Assembly (NCBI RefSeq): GCF_025961205.1
Contig: NZ_JAOQNH010000002.1
Location: 927,501-991,500 of the forward strand
Direction: 5' to 3'
Length of the DNA: 64,000 bases
Origin: Azospirillum fermentarium
GTDB taxonomy: Bacteria; Pseudomonadota; Alphaproteobacteria; Azospirillales; Azospirillaceae
Position 1 is the first letter of the stretch. The number at the start of each line of letters is the position of its first letter. The position numbers and the translations under genes are program-made. Shown one piece after another: positions 48,149 through 57,462 of the stretch. The notes beneath the pieces were generated by a model, which worked only from the letters and a program-made list of their open reading frames with translations, made no database searches and was not told the origin of the DNA.

Positions 48149-49180
48149 ATGTCCACCATCATGACGGCGTACAGCACCGCACTGAGTCTCAAGGTGACCT
48201 CGGGGGCCGCCTCATCGCCGTCCAAGGCGGGCACCGCCGCAACGGCCAAGGACGGGGCGGGAACCGCCGCCTCCACCGGCAGCGGCTCGTCGGTGATGGT
48301 CACCCTGTCCATGCAGGCCCAACAGACGATGATCTCCGCCCAGACCGGATCGGCGCAGGCCACCTCCCAGACGCAAGGGACGGCGGCGAAGCCGTCGGGG
48401 GCCGGTGCGGCCTTCCAGCGCTATTTCCCCACGCGCGACGGCGCCCCGGCCACGGCGCTGGCCGATGCGGTCGCCAATCCGGGACAGGAAAGCAGCTCGG
48501 CCGGCAAGACGCTGGATCAGGTGGGGGCGGACGCCCGCGAGCGCATGGACGCCGTTTACAAGGCCATGGAGGCGAGCGGCCAGCCCTTCGATTACAACAG
48601 CACCGAGGGCCGGGACTGGAACTCGCTGATGGGGAGCCTGGACCGCCGGTCGCTGTACGCGGTCAGCAGCAACACCGGAGGCCAGTTCACCAAGCAGGAA
48701 CAGGACATCGCCCGGACCCTGATGGCCCAGCAACAGGGTTTGGCCACCGGCCTCTACCACGGCCCCACCAGCCAAATGGGAAGCTACACCGATCCCTACA
48801 ACGGTGACGTCGGCGCCAAGTACAAGGCCGCCGTGTCCTTCCTGGACAAGGTGAGCGGCGATGAAAAATCCTCCGTCGCCTGGGCGGGAAGCCGGGCGGC
48901 GGCCCAGGTCTCCTATCAATGGCGGATGATCGGAAACAATGAACCAGCCGAGGATCTGAGCAGCGACAACCCGCTGGTCAATCTCATCGTCTCGGCCATG
49001 GACACCGTGCGCACCGGCGGGGCGAGCCGGGGCATGAGCGGCAACCCCATCCACTCCGCCGACGACCTGAAGAAAGAGCGGTGGTTCAAGGGCTTCGAAT
49101 CCCAACTCGACGGGGCGATGAAGCAGGCCAAGGAGATGTACCGCGCCACCAGCGCCGCCACCACGGCGGCGGCGGGCTGA
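48149..49180 (+). CDS. Conserved hypothetical protein A (paralogue of the protein at 53184)
   Basis: I do not recognise a family. The protein has 343 residues from the ATG at 48149, with GGGGAGGGGG just upstream. The first ~95 residues are Ser/Thr/Ala-rich, and no classical signal peptide is seen. The conserved part has LGSLDRRSLYAVSSNTGGQF-like sequence (DRRSLYAV at about 170), AAVSFLDKVSGDEKSS and DNPLVNLIVSAM. These blocks recur in the protein at 53184, so the two are paralogues. Role unknown. It stands alone, divergent from proA. Confidence 0.75.
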   Translation: MSTIMTAYSTALSLKVTSGAASSPSKAGTAATAKDGAGTAASTGSGSSVMVTLSMQAQQTMISAQTGSAQATSQTQGTAAKPSGAGAAFQRYFPTRDGAPATALADAVANPGQESSSAGKTLDQVGADARERMDAVYKAMEASGQPFDYNSTEGRDWNSLMGSLDRRSLYAVSSNTGGQFTKQEQDIARTLMAQQQGLATGLYHGPTSQMGSYTDPYNGDVGAKYKAAVSFLDKVSGDEKSSVAWAGSRAAAQVSYQWRMIGNNEPAEDLSSDNPLVNLIVSAMDTVRTGGASRGMSGNPIHSADDLKKERWFKGFESQLDGAMKQAKEMYRATSAATTAAAG

Positions 49181-49474
49181 GCCCTTCCCCCAGGCACCGT
49201 TCAGCCGCGGTACGGGATCATTTCCTTGAAACACCCGGATAAGGCGCTGAACGGATGAAGGCTTCCGCCAAGGATACGTCCCGGACGCGGTAAAGAGCCG
49301 CGGCGATCACGTCATTGTACGCCACCACCACGCACGAAGCCGAACGGGGCCGGATGCCTGCCATAAGCGCAGCCACCCGGCCGCATCGCATCGCGCCATC
49401 AACAGAATCCCATGGATATTTCATTATATATGTCTGCACGTTTACTGATTACTGTAAATGGATATATGCCATTA
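49181..49474. other. Short AT-rich intergenic region
   Basis: The region lies between protein A and the SLATT-like gene, which converge. Composition changes to AT-rich near 49400. No supported gene or terminator was found. Confidence 0.5.
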
Positions 49475-50362
49475 TTACGTATCTTTTTGCAGCTTAGCCA
49501 TCCATGCACGGTTTTCGGCAGAAATGACACTTTCGCAATTCTTGACGAAACCTGACCATTCCTGTGATGGAACCGGAGCGGGAGCCAAGCGCCAGTCCCG
49601 GACGAGATCTTCAAGCTGCTGCGCCGTCGCCGCAAACGTCGTCGCCTGAAAATCGAAACGGCTCGACGCGCTATGAGCGGCGATGCTGCTGGCGATTGTG
49701 GTCAGAACGGCAACCCATGGCCCCAGGTTGGCCGAAACAGGATCTCCCAACGTCGTCGCCACGGTTCCCGTCACCGCGGCCAGACCGGCCAACACGATTT
49801 CTGCCACGCGAAACCGTTCAGCAAGACACGCATTCTCCCGAGCCTTAGGTTTGTAATATTCCCTGATCTGCTGCTCAACCCGCTGCTTGATATAAGTATC
49901 TGCATCGAGTTCTGGCGGCATGGCGTCCCCCGTCACCAGGATCCGCGACCGGTCAGCGCTTAAATCTCCAGCCCATTTATGAAACTCCTTGACTTTCTCC
50001 GATAAAATATTGATGGCACCCGGCTGATCATAAGGAGATGATTTTGCCCGAAACGAATAAATTTCTGACTTTATCCCTTCGGATATGGAGCGGGCCCGCA
50101 ACCACTTGCCGGTACGCTCGGCACCGAGAAAGTGACTGCCGAGAAAAGGCACCAGCGTCAAAGATGCCGCACCGACACTTCCCAAGCTGATTTTTGCCAC
50201 CCCAGGACCGACCACTGCGGCGAAGGTCTGCAGGGCGGCACCCGCCACGGTCAGGGTCAACACGACCGTCCGCCATGCTGTGCGGCGTGCCTTGAGCAGG
50301 TCCGCGGTTTTTGACCACCCGATATGATCATCCCAAAGCTGCTGCACCACGATATCATTCAT
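49475..50362 (-). CDS. SLATT-like (DUF4231-type) membrane protein with two 2-TM units
   Basis: The 295-residue protein has two pairs of hydrophobic helices: about residues 30-75 (TVVLTLTVAGAALQTFAAVV and following) and about 190-240 (AEIVLAGLAAVTGTVATTLG and following). The first is preceded by KARRTAWR and followed by a conserved R-S-I-S-E-x-I-K-S-E-I-Y helix. The layout fits the SLATT_3 + SLATT_1 arrangement of SMODS/SLOG-associated 2-TM effectors, thought to be pore-forming in conflict systems. No nucleotidyl cyclase, SLOG or other sensor gene is adjacent. Its AT-rich composition suggests horizontal acquisition. Confidence 0.7.
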   Translation of the reverse strand: MNDIVVQQLWDDHIGWSKTADLLKARRTAWRTVVLTLTVAGAALQTFAAVVGPGVAKISLGSVGAASLTLVPFLGSHFLGAERTGKWLRARSISEGIKSEIYSFRAKSSPYDQPGAINILSEKVKEFHKWAGDLSADRSRILVTGDAMPPELDADTYIKQRVEQQIREYYKPKARENACLAERFRVAEIVLAGLAAVTGTVATTLGDPVSANLGPWVAVLTTIASSIAAHSASSRFDFQATTFAATAQQLEDLVRDWRLAPAPVPSQEWSGFVKNCESVISAENRAWMAKLQKDT

Positions 50363-50933
50363 AAGACTACTCCCGACTCTTCTAATGTCTTTTTAAAAAG
50401 AGAGAGGCAGCCCAATTCGCCGCCCGCGGCAGAGCATAGGCCGTTCCAGAGAGGCTGTTGAGCTGATCTCGGGACGGATGGAATCCGCACAGATTTTTCA
50501 GGATTACAGAAAACAGAGTTCTTGTCATCGCAGACCATGACAGCGGTCAATCCGCCGGGAAAGGCTCAGACATTATGTTCGCTAAGGTCTTGCAGATGGC
50601 AGGGTGCTTGGAAATAAACCTCGGGTGCCCGCTCCATATTGCCCCGCCTGACCAGGATCTGGCCGAGCCGGTCACCCAGACAACAGTGGGGATGTCTGTA
50701 CCCGCACTTTTCCAGCAAGCCTTGAACACCGTGCAGATCATTGCGCGGCCCATGACCGCGGGCTGTCAAAGCGGCCACTTCACCATTTCGCCAAAGCATC
50801 AGGGACGGTTTTCAGAATATCCTCCATGACATCATAAACATACAAAAGATGATTGAATAAATATTCTCCGATAAAAATCAATTATAGCTCTAAAATAAAA
50901 GATTCTTTCCTGCCACCATCTGCTTTCGTGTTT
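50363..50933. other. AT-rich region with possible gene remnants
   Basis: No intact gene is supported. A short minus-strand frame at 50566-50799 reads in part like a TPR-type helix pair (LGQILVRRGNMERAPEVYFQA). It has no good start or partner, so it may be the remnant of a lost gene. The rest is AT-rich. Confidence 0.4.
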
Positions 50934-51830
50934 TTATTCTCCCAGACACCGCTTCAGCCGCGGCACCGCGCCATCCACGAACGCGCGGATGCGCGGCGAC
51001 AGCAGCCGGGCGTGGGGATAGAGCAGGCTGACCGGGCGCGGCGCGGTCTCATAATCCGCCAGAATCCGCACCAATTCCCCCGCGGCCAGCGCATCGGCCA
51101 CCTGATAGCCCAGGAACATGCCGCACCCCAGCCCCCGGCGGCAGGCGTCGATGGCGCCGTCGATCTGGTTGGTGGACAGCACCCCCGCCACCGTCACCCG
51201 CACCGTCCGCCCCTCCACCCGGAATTCCCAATCGGGGTCCGCCGACAGGCCAGTGAAGCACACGCAGCGGTGCCGGGCGAGATCCGCCGGTGCCGCGGGC
51301 CACCCGTGGCGGGCGAGGTAGCCGGGCGACGCGCACACCACCCGCGGCGTGTGGCCGAGCGTCACCGCCACCAGCGACGAATCCGCCAGCGGGCCGATGC
51401 GCACCGCCACGTCCAGCCCCTCTTCCAGCAGGTCGGTCACCCGGTCCATCAGCATCATCTCCACCCGCATGGCCGGATGAGCGTCGAGGAAATCGGCCAC
51501 CGCCGGGGCCACGTGCAACTTGCCGAACATCACCGGCGCGGTCAGGCGCAGGGTGCCCGACGGCGCCAGCCGGCGGTGGGACAGCGCCCCTTCCCCCTCG
51601 TCCAGTTCGGTCAGGATGCGGCGGCACAGCGCGTAATAGTCGCGGCCCTCGTCGGTCAGGGCCATGCGCCGGGTGGTGCGGTTGAGCAGGCGCAGGCCCA
51701 GCCGCGTCTCCAGCCCCGCCAGCGTGCGCACCACCGCGGTCAGCGACACGCCCAAGCCCCCGGCGGCGGCGGTCAGGCTGCCGGCATCGACGATGCGGAC
51801 GAAGGTTTCCATGGCGCGCAGCTTGTCCAT
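50934..51830 (-). CDS. LysR-family transcriptional regulator
   Basis: The protein has 298 residues. The N-terminal winged helix-turn-helix is typical (MDKLRAMETFVRIVDAGSLTAAAGGLGVS...LETRLGLRLLNRTTRRMALTDEGRDYY), and the effector domain includes SGTLRLTAPVMFGKLHVAP. Similar regulators control neighbouring detoxification genes. It is divergent from the flavin-oxidase-like/GST pair (108-bp gap), so that pair is its likely target. Confidence 0.92.
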   Translation of the reverse strand: MDKLRAMETFVRIVDAGSLTAAAGGLGVSLTAVVRTLAGLETRLGLRLLNRTTRRMALTDEGRDYYALCRRILTELDEGEGALSHRRLAPSGTLRLTAPVMFGKLHVAPAVADFLDAHPAMRVEMMLMDRVTDLLEEGLDVAVRIGPLADSSLVAVTLGHTPRVVCASPGYLARHGWPAAPADLARHRCVCFTGLSADPDWEFRVEGRTVRVTVAGVLSTNQIDGAIDACRRGLGCGMFLGYQVADALAAGELVRILADYETAPRPVSLLYPHARLLSPRIRAFVDGAVPRLKRCLGE

Positions 51831-51938
51831 GACCGCCACGATTACACCGCTCGGCGCAGGAGTAAAGTGCGCTCTCCCCCATTTATCGCCGGATTGCGCA
51901 CGGGCATCATGCCCCCACACCCAACGGGGAGAACGGCC

Positions 51939-52475
51939 ATGAACGACAGCCTTCACGACGGCGAACGGGCGGCCCAGCAGCGTTTCGGCGTGGCGGAGGA
52001 GGGGGCGGCCATGGCCCGCATGCTGCGCCCCCGCCTGACGCCCGGCATGATGCGGTTCATCGAAGCCCAGCCGTTCTTCTTCATCGCCACCAGCGCGCGG
52101 GACGGGTCGTGCGATTGCAGCTTCCGCGGGCGCCAGCACCGCCCGCCCCTGCCCCCCGATCCGGCCCTGGCGGTCCCGGACGAGCGCACCATCGTGTTTC
52201 CCGACTATCAGGGCAACAACCTGTACAACTCGCTGGGCAACATCCTGGTCAACCCGCACATCGGCCTGCTGTTCGTGGACTTCACCAAACCCGCGCGGAT
52301 GCGGGTCAACGGGCGGGCCGAGGTGATGGAGGACTGGTCCGCCTTTGCCCCCCTGTGGCCCGACGCCAAGGCGTGCGTGCGGGTGACGGTGGCCCAGGCC
52401 TTCCCCAACTGCTCCCAACGGATTCCCGTGCTCGTGCCGCGGGATCCCCAAAACACAGAGGAAACGGTTCCATGA
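51939..52475 (+). CDS. Pyridoxamine-5'-phosphate-oxidase-like flavin-binding protein
   Basis: The 178-residue split-barrel protein has FIEAQPFFFIATSARDGSCDCSFRG, TIVFPDYQGNNLYNSLGNILVNPHIGLLFVDF and RMRVNGRAEVM. These blocks form the FMN site in general stress and oxidoreductase-type relatives. GGGGAGAA precedes the ATG. It overlaps the GST gene by ATGA, so the two form an operon under the divergent LysR regulator. Confidence 0.87.
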   Translation: MNDSLHDGERAAQQRFGVAEEGAAMARMLRPRLTPGMMRFIEAQPFFFIATSARDGSCDCSFRGRQHRPPLPPDPALAVPDERTIVFPDYQGNNLYNSLGNILVNPHIGLLFVDFTKPARMRVNGRAEVMEDWSAFAPLWPDAKACVRVTVAQAFPNCSQRIPVLVPRDPQNTEETVP

Positions 52476-53065
52476 AGCTTTACGACCTCGAACTTTCCGG
52501 CAATTGCTACAAGGTCCGGCTGTTCGCCGCCCTGGCCGGCATCCCGCTGGAAATCGTGCCGGTGGATTTCCTGAACGGCGAGCACAAGCGCCCGCCGCTG
52601 TCCGATCTCAACCCGTGGGGGGAGATCCCGATCCTGGTGGACGGCGCGGTGGTGCTGCGCGATTCCCACGCCATTCTGACCTATCTGGCCGGGGCCTATG
52701 GCGACGAACGCTGGCTGCCGCGCGACCCCGCCGGGCTGGCCGCGGTGGTGCAATGGCTGTCCACCGCCGCCAACGAGGTGCAGAACGGCCCGGCGTCCGC
52801 CCGGCTGGTGGACAAGTTCGGCTATGCCATCGACAAGGCCGACACCCTGCGCCGGTCGGACCGCATCCTGCCACTGATCGACGCCCATCTGGCGAAGACC
52901 CCGTGGCTGGCGGCGGACCGGCCCACCATCGCCGACTGCGCCGTCTTCCCCTATGTGGCCCTGGCGCCCGAAGGCGGGGTGGCGCTGGAACCGTACCCCC
53001 ACATCCGCGCCTGGATCGGCCGGATCAAGGCCCTGCCGGGCTTCCGCCCCATGCCGGGGGTGTGA
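52472..53065 (+). CDS. Glutathione S-transferase
   Basis: The 197-residue protein has a thioredoxin-like N-terminal domain (KLYDLELSGNCYKVRLFAALAGI; the family's catalytic Ser/Cys lies in SGNCYK), LNPWGEIPILVDG, then LRDSHAILTYLA and the helical C-terminal domain with RPTIADCAVFPYVAL. Start overlaps the preceding stop. Likely detoxification by glutathione conjugation; substrate unknown. Confidence 0.92.
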   Translation: MKLYDLELSGNCYKVRLFAALAGIPLEIVPVDFLNGEHKRPPLSDLNPWGEIPILVDGAVVLRDSHAILTYLAGAYGDERWLPRDPAGLAAVVQWLSTAANEVQNGPASARLVDKFGYAIDKADTLRRSDRILPLIDAHLAKTPWLAADRPTIADCAVFPYVALAPEGGVALEPYPHIRAWIGRIKALPGFRPMPGV

Positions 53066-53183
53066 CGGCGCATCATAACCATAGGGTGTGCATAAACCCG
53101 CATTCATAAATCATAAAGGGTAGAGGCGGTATGGTCGGGCTGCCGGTTGGATCGGGGCCGGTTGAGCGATGGAGAAGGGGTCC

Positions 53184-53954
53184 ATGGTCAGCAGCGTGTC
53201 GATTCTCAGCCTGACCGCCACCGTGCGCACCACGTCCACGGCGGCCACCGCCCGCTCCGGCGGAACGGGCGGGACCGCCGCTCCCGCCACCGCCCCCCCG
53301 GCCACGGGCGCCAAGAAGGATTTCGCCACCGTGGCGCAGGACGCCCGCACGGCCATTGACGCCGCCTATGCCGCCCGCGGCGGGAAGGAGGGCGACATCC
53401 ACACCAACGCCACGGAATGGCGGCAGATCCTGGGCGGCATGGACCGCCGGTCGCTCTATGCCGTGTTCAGCAACGCCGGCGGCCAGTTCAGCGATTCCGA
53501 ACGGGCCGGGGCCGAGGCGATGATGGGGGAGGATTACATGCGCGGCATCGGCCTGGACGCCAACGACCCCATGGCCGGGGCGACGATGTCGCAGAACCCG
53601 GCCACGTACATGAAGGCCGCCGTCAAATATTGGGAGTCGGTGAGCGACGAGGAGAAGCAATCGCCCGGCTGGGCCTACAACCGCGCCAGCAGCCAGATCA
53701 ATTACGAACTGATTGCCGCCCGCGACGGCGAGCCGGTGGAAAAGTTCGACAGCGACCACCCGCTGGTCAAGGTGATCCGGTCGGCGCTCACCGCGTCGCT
53801 GGGCGACCCGGCCCGCGAGCGGTCCACCGGGGCGATGAACACGTTGGACGATCTGCTGGGCCAACCGTGGGCCAAGGGTTTCGAGCAGCAGATGAAGAAG
53901 GCGGCCAAGGAAGCCACCCAGGAGCGCGGCGGCTTTCTCGATAACCGGCTTTGA
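53184..53954 (+). CDS. Conserved hypothetical protein B (paralogue of the protein at 48149)
   Basis: The protein has 256 residues from ATG 53184 (GGAGAAGGGG upstream; ATG 53169 is less likely). It shares with protein A the Ser/Thr/Ala-rich start, LGGMDRRSLYAVFSNAGGQF-type sequence, AAVKYWESVSDEEKQSPGWAYNRASSQ and DHPLVKVIRSAL. No domain or signal peptide is recognised. It stops 12 bp before the convergent Clp-like gene. Role unknown. Confidence 0.75.
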   Translation: MVSSVSILSLTATVRTTSTAATARSGGTGGTAAPATAPPATGAKKDFATVAQDARTAIDAAYAARGGKEGDIHTNATEWRQILGGMDRRSLYAVFSNAGGQFSDSERAGAEAMMGEDYMRGIGLDANDPMAGATMSQNPATYMKAAVKYWESVSDEEKQSPGWAYNRASSQINYELIAARDGEPVEKFDSDHPLVKVIRSALTASLGDPARERSTGAMNTLDDLLGQPWAKGFEQQMKKAAKEATQERGGFLDNRL

Positions 53955-53966
53955 AGGAACGCCCCG

Positions 53967-55265
53967 TCACCCCGGAACGTCCAGCACCCGCGGCGTACCG
54001 TCCTTCATAACGATGGCCACCCGGCGTCCGGGCCTGATGCGTGCCGCGGCGGCAAACACCGGGCCCAGCAGCCGATCCGCCAGATACTCATCCGGCCGCA
54101 CGCCGAACAGGGTGTCACCGGCTTCGGACAGCACGAACCCGGTCACATCGGGGGCGACGCGGGTCACGGTCAGGCCGTATTCCCGTCCAAGCTCTTGAAT
54201 GCCAAGCGCGGCCACCTCCGCCCGGATATCATCGGTGATCGGGACGAACGGGATGAACCGGGTGATGCGGCCAACCAGCTCGGCCGGCAGGCTGCTGGAC
54301 CGCAGCCGGCTGCGGCACTGGGCATCAATGGCTTTGGGATCATCCAGTACCCCCTGCTGGGCCAGGGTACCAATGATGGCACCGGCATCGATGTTGCTGG
54401 TGAAGCAAAAGAGAGCGTGACGGCAGTCGATCTCCCAGTTTCCATCCCGAACCGTCGGGGAGGAGAGCCGTCCCACGTCCATGGCATTCATGAGCGTGCG
54501 GAATATATCCGGGTGCGCCTTCTCGATCTCGTCGAACAACACGACCGTCCTGGGGTTGCGCCGCAAGGCATCGGTCAATTGGGCACCGTCCCCATGACCG
54601 ATATAGCCCTGCGGCGCCCCCAGCAACTGGCTGACGCGGTGACGTTCCTGGTATTCGCACATATCGAGCCGCAACCAGCCGTACCCTGCCCCGCTCTCAG
54701 CGGACAGCGCCTCGGCCAGACACCGCGCCGCCAGGGTCTTTCCAACACCCGTCGTGCCGATCATGAACAGCGACAGCGGGCGGCGGGGCTGGGTTTTGGC
54801 CGTATGGCGGGCTGCCTCGTCGGCTATGGCGGCGACCGCACGGTCCTGTCCACGGACACGCGCCAGAAGACAACTGCCGAGCCTGCCGGCATCCACCCCC
54901 ACCACGGCCGGCGGGGGCGGACCGCCGTCTCCCAGATCGGGCACACGGGCGCGCTCCCCCGGCGGAGGGGGCCGGGAGCCCGCGCCCGCGCGGGGGCCGG
55001 CTCCCTCGTGGGCCTCTCCTCTCTGGGATGCCGCCCATGAACGGGCCCGTCTTTTCGCATCGGTGATGGTGCCGGGCTTGTCCCGCACGCCAAACGCCAG
55101 GAACGGAGGAGCCCGGGTTCCACACCGCTCCAGCCCGAACCGTTCCGGGTTGGCGGCCATGTCCGCATGGTTGGGCCCCTGCTCCAGATAGATCCGTATC
55201 CGGCCCGGGGTTTCCGGGTCATGAACGTAACGAAAGCCGTAGCCTTCATAGATTTCCACAGACAT
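53967..55265 (-). CDS. ClpA/B-type AAA+ ATPase with a cassette-specific N-terminal domain
   Basis: The protein has 432 residues. Residues 1-80 are a domain shared with the 97-residue protein at 57463-57756 (FRYVxDxETPG, APPF, then A-x-R-x-A-x-x-W-A). A Pro/Gly-rich linker (83-125) precedes one AAA+ module: Walker A GTTGVGKT (170-177), GAPQGYIGHG (pore loop, about 216-225), Walker B VVLFDEIEKAH (241-251), and FTSNIDAG (sensor-1 region), then a small C-terminal domain. This matches the second ring of ClpA/B unfoldases. It is the last gene of the minus-strand ThiF-JAB cassette and could unfold tagged targets (inference). AGGAAGGA precedes the ATG. ClpP-loop presence cannot be judged. Confidence 0.85.
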   Translation of the reverse strand: MSVEIYEGYGFRYVHDPETPGRIRIYLEQGPNHADMAANPERFGLERCGTRAPPFLAFGVRDKPGTITDAKRRARSWAASQRGEAHEGAGPRAGAGSRPPPPGERARVPDLGDGGPPPPAVVGVDAGRLGSCLLARVRGQDRAVAAIADEAARHTAKTQPRRPLSLFMIGTTGVGKTLAARCLAEALSAESGAGYGWLRLDMCEYQERHRVSQLLGAPQGYIGHGDGAQLTDALRRNPRTVVLFDEIEKAHPDIFRTLMNAMDVGRLSSPTVRDGNWEIDCRHALFCFTSNIDAGAIIGTLAQQGVLDDPKAIDAQCRSRLRSSSLPAELVGRITRFIPFVPITDDIRAEVAALGIQELGREYGLTVTRVAPDVTGFVLSEAGDTLFGVRPDEYLADRLLGPVFAAAARIRPGRRVAIVMKDGTPRVLDVPG

Positions 55266-55389
55266 GGCTCGATCCTTCCTCGTTCCCTCCCTCCGGGCCT
55301 GTGCAAGGAGACCCGGAGGGTATCGGCAATCCCGGCACGCGCCGCCCGGGCTCCCGTGTCGGCGCGGACCACACGGGCACGGAGATTGT

Positions 55390-56397
55390 TCAGAGGACGG
55401 CGTCCGTCAGGGCCGGAACACCCGGTTCACGGGTGTAATCGGTCTCGGCCCAGCCGCCGCCGGCAGTGGCGCCACAGTCCGGACAGGTGTGCCGCGCGCC
55501 TTCCTGCTGAAAGATCGTGTTGAAGGTCACGACGTCCTTTCCCTGGATCTGGGCAAAGATGTCCTCGTCCCCCAGACGGTAGGTGGGATCAAGCTGGGTC
55601 TGGATAAAGTTGCGTTTTTCGGCAAGAAGCCGGCGGTACAGGGCCCCGTGGGGGTTGCCGGGATCATCCTTGTGAATGGCGCCGATGATCAGGTGGCTGA
55701 GGATGGAGTCGATGAAAGCAGCGGCCATGGGCAGGCCGGCGGAGCGCCCCGCCCCCTTCTTGGGCAGGCCGGCGAGGTGGCCGCTCAGGTGATGCTTGTT
55801 CCAATGTTCGTAACGTTCGTTGGTGATGCAGCGGTAGCAGGGAAGATCATGGCCGTTTTCGAAGAACACGATCTCCCCCGCCATCCCCTGACGGTAGATC
55901 CCCACCCAGAACACCGGAACATCGAAGCGCAGGGCGATCCGGCTGCCACGGGCTTGAACGGGGTGGAAATCGCTGGCCATAATGACGATGACCCGCCGCC
56001 CCGCCGCCTTTTCCGCCTCGATCAGCGCGCCGACCTCTTCGTCCGTGACGGCCAGGAAATCGCCGCCCGTGGTGACGGACAATGCCGGAATCGCCGGATT
56101 GCCCTTTTCGAACTCGCACTGCTCCAGGCGGCGTTTCAGGGCCTCCGTCTTCGGGAGACCGATATCCTCATAGGTGAAGTTCTGTGCAGCGATATTCTTT
56201 TTCTCAACAATATCCAGATCATAGAGATAATATTTTTTGATTGCCAAGCGCGCCAAATACTCGATCATCGTACCGGAAGCACCCGTACCAATGACCAACA
56301 TGGTTGTATTCAGCATTTTGGTGAAATCGACGTTGCCGCTTACGCGGATGTAACGCTCGTTGATCTCGTCGAACACGGCGGGATCGAGTGCGCACAT
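55390..56397 (-). CDS. ThiF/MoeB/E1-like adenylyltransferase
   Basis: The 335-residue protein has the E1 Rossmann start MLVIGTGASGTMIEYLARL (GTGASG 37-42) and YDLDIVEKKNIAAQNFTYEDIG (acidic and Asn residues of the adenylation site). Two zinc-type CxxC pairs follow: CYRC 187-190 and CPDC 305-308, as in MoeB/ThiF. Such enzymes activate a C-terminal carboxylate as acyl-adenylate, of a ubiquitin-like protein or a short peptide. It is 19 bp downstream of the JAB gene with AGGAGG before its ATG, so it is part of the cassette. Candidate substrates are the small proteins of the same cassette (inference). Confidence 0.85.
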   Translation of the reverse strand: MCALDPAVFDEINERYIRVSGNVDFTKMLNTTMLVIGTGASGTMIEYLARLAIKKYYLYDLDIVEKKNIAAQNFTYEDIGLPKTEALKRRLEQCEFEKGNPAIPALSVTTGGDFLAVTDEEVGALIEAEKAAGRRVIVIMASDFHPVQARGSRIALRFDVPVFWVGIYRQGMAGEIVFFENGHDLPCYRCITNERYEHWNKHHLSGHLAGLPKKGAGRSAGLPMAAAFIDSILSHLIIGAIHKDDPGNPHGALYRRLLAEKRNFIQTQLDPTYRLGDEDIFAQIQGKDVVTFNTIFQQEGARHTCPDCGATAGGGWAETDYTREPGVPALTDAVL

Positions 56398-56416
56398 GGC
56401 ATAACCTCCTTCTTTT

Positions 56417-57379
56417 TCAATCGATCAGTTTCAGATCAACGGGAAGAACCTTGACATCACCCCGCCCGTGGGCGTGGCAGACGACGATGAAGGGGACGAT
56501 TTCGAAATGGCCGTTGTCCGGGATGGTCATGACCAACGGCATCAGATAGGCGTGGAGGTGGGCATTTCCCGGAGCCGTCAGGTTCGACCATGCCGCCCGC
56601 TGATCCTGGCCCGAGAGTTGACGGAACCCCGGCGGATGGCTGTGGACGATCCCGATGAAGTGGCTTTCCCGCCCTTCCAGTTCCTTGTTGAGAAAGTGGG
56701 TGTTGGGGGTATACGACGCCCCCGACGTCATCGCCGTGGCGTCGAAGACGTAATCGGTGATCGTGTAGTCGCGGGTGCTGCTGAGCAACATACCCCCGCG
56801 TTCCGCCGGATACCGCCCGATGGTGTCGCGGATCTGGTCATGAACGCGCCGCGTCATCCGCATGTGGGAAATCAGACGGGCATCCGGCGGCGTCTTGGCC
56901 GGACGGTTACGTTTCTCCTCCCATGGATCGACGTACCGTTCGGACGGACGGCGGGCGTGGGCCGGTCCGTTGGTGTCGGTGTAAAGCGGCTGACGGACGG
57001 AACGCCGGGGGGAGAGGCCGCTTTCTTCCCCGTGCTTATGGAGGGAAGACGCCTTTCTCGCCGGCAGAGACGGGGAACCGAAGGGAAAGGAGGAACAGGA
57101 GGACGGGGGCGGGGTTTCGTCGTTCCCCTCCCTGCCGCCGGGCTCCCCCCGTGCGACCGACGGGGAAGCATCCCGGACACCGGATGATGCATCATCCCGA
57201 GCGCCGGCTGGGGAACCCAGGTGTGCGTGCGTACTGGCCACCGTTCCGGTGTACGCAGCGGCGGCTTTCCGGGGGCTGACGGTCACGGACGTCCCAAGGG
57301 AGCGTGCTCCCCTCCCCTCCTCCTCGTCCGGCGATGCTGCCTGGTCCGTATCAGAGGCGGTAAACGACACATCGTGCAT
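56417..57379 (-). CDS. JAB/MPN (JAMM) metallopeptidase with disordered N-terminus
   Basis: The protein has 320 residues. The first ~165 are low-complexity, Ser/Pro/Arg-rich and probably disordered. The JAB domain follows: Glu193 in AERGGML, then HSHPPGFRQLSGQD with His246, His248, Ser256 and Asp259. This is an exact HxHx7SxxD JAMM zinc motif, so a catalytic peptidase is expected. JAMM enzymes remove ubiquitin-like tags or trim their C-termini and often pair with E1-like genes. GGAG precedes the ATG at 57379. Confidence 0.87.
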   Translation of the reverse strand: MHDVSFTASDTDQAASPDEEEGRGARSLGTSVTVSPRKAAAAYTGTVASTHAHLGSPAGARDDASSGVRDASPSVARGEPGGREGNDETPPPSSCSSFPFGSPSLPARKASSLHKHGEESGLSPRRSVRQPLYTDTNGPAHARRPSERYVDPWEEKRNRPAKTPPDARLISHMRMTRRVHDQIRDTIGRYPAERGGMLLSSTRDYTITDYVFDATAMTSGASYTPNTHFLNKELEGRESHFIGIVHSHPPGFRQLSGQDQRAAWSNLTAPGNAHLHAYLMPLVMTIPDNGHFEIVPFIVVCHAHGRGDVKVLPVDLKLID

Positions 57380-57462
57380 TCGGTTATGCTCCTTCCAGGC
57401 GGTCCTTCGGTGAAAACCGGATCAGGGCATCCACCGAAGGGGCCGTATCGGTATAAGGGTCG

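Noticed and set aside
49218..49439. Minus-strand 73-residue frame
   Set aside because: No recognisable sequence or ribosome site and it crosses a composition change; not supported.
50566..50799. Minus-strand 77-residue frame with a TPR-like segment
   Set aside because: Too short, no start signal, no partner; noted only as a possible gene remnant.
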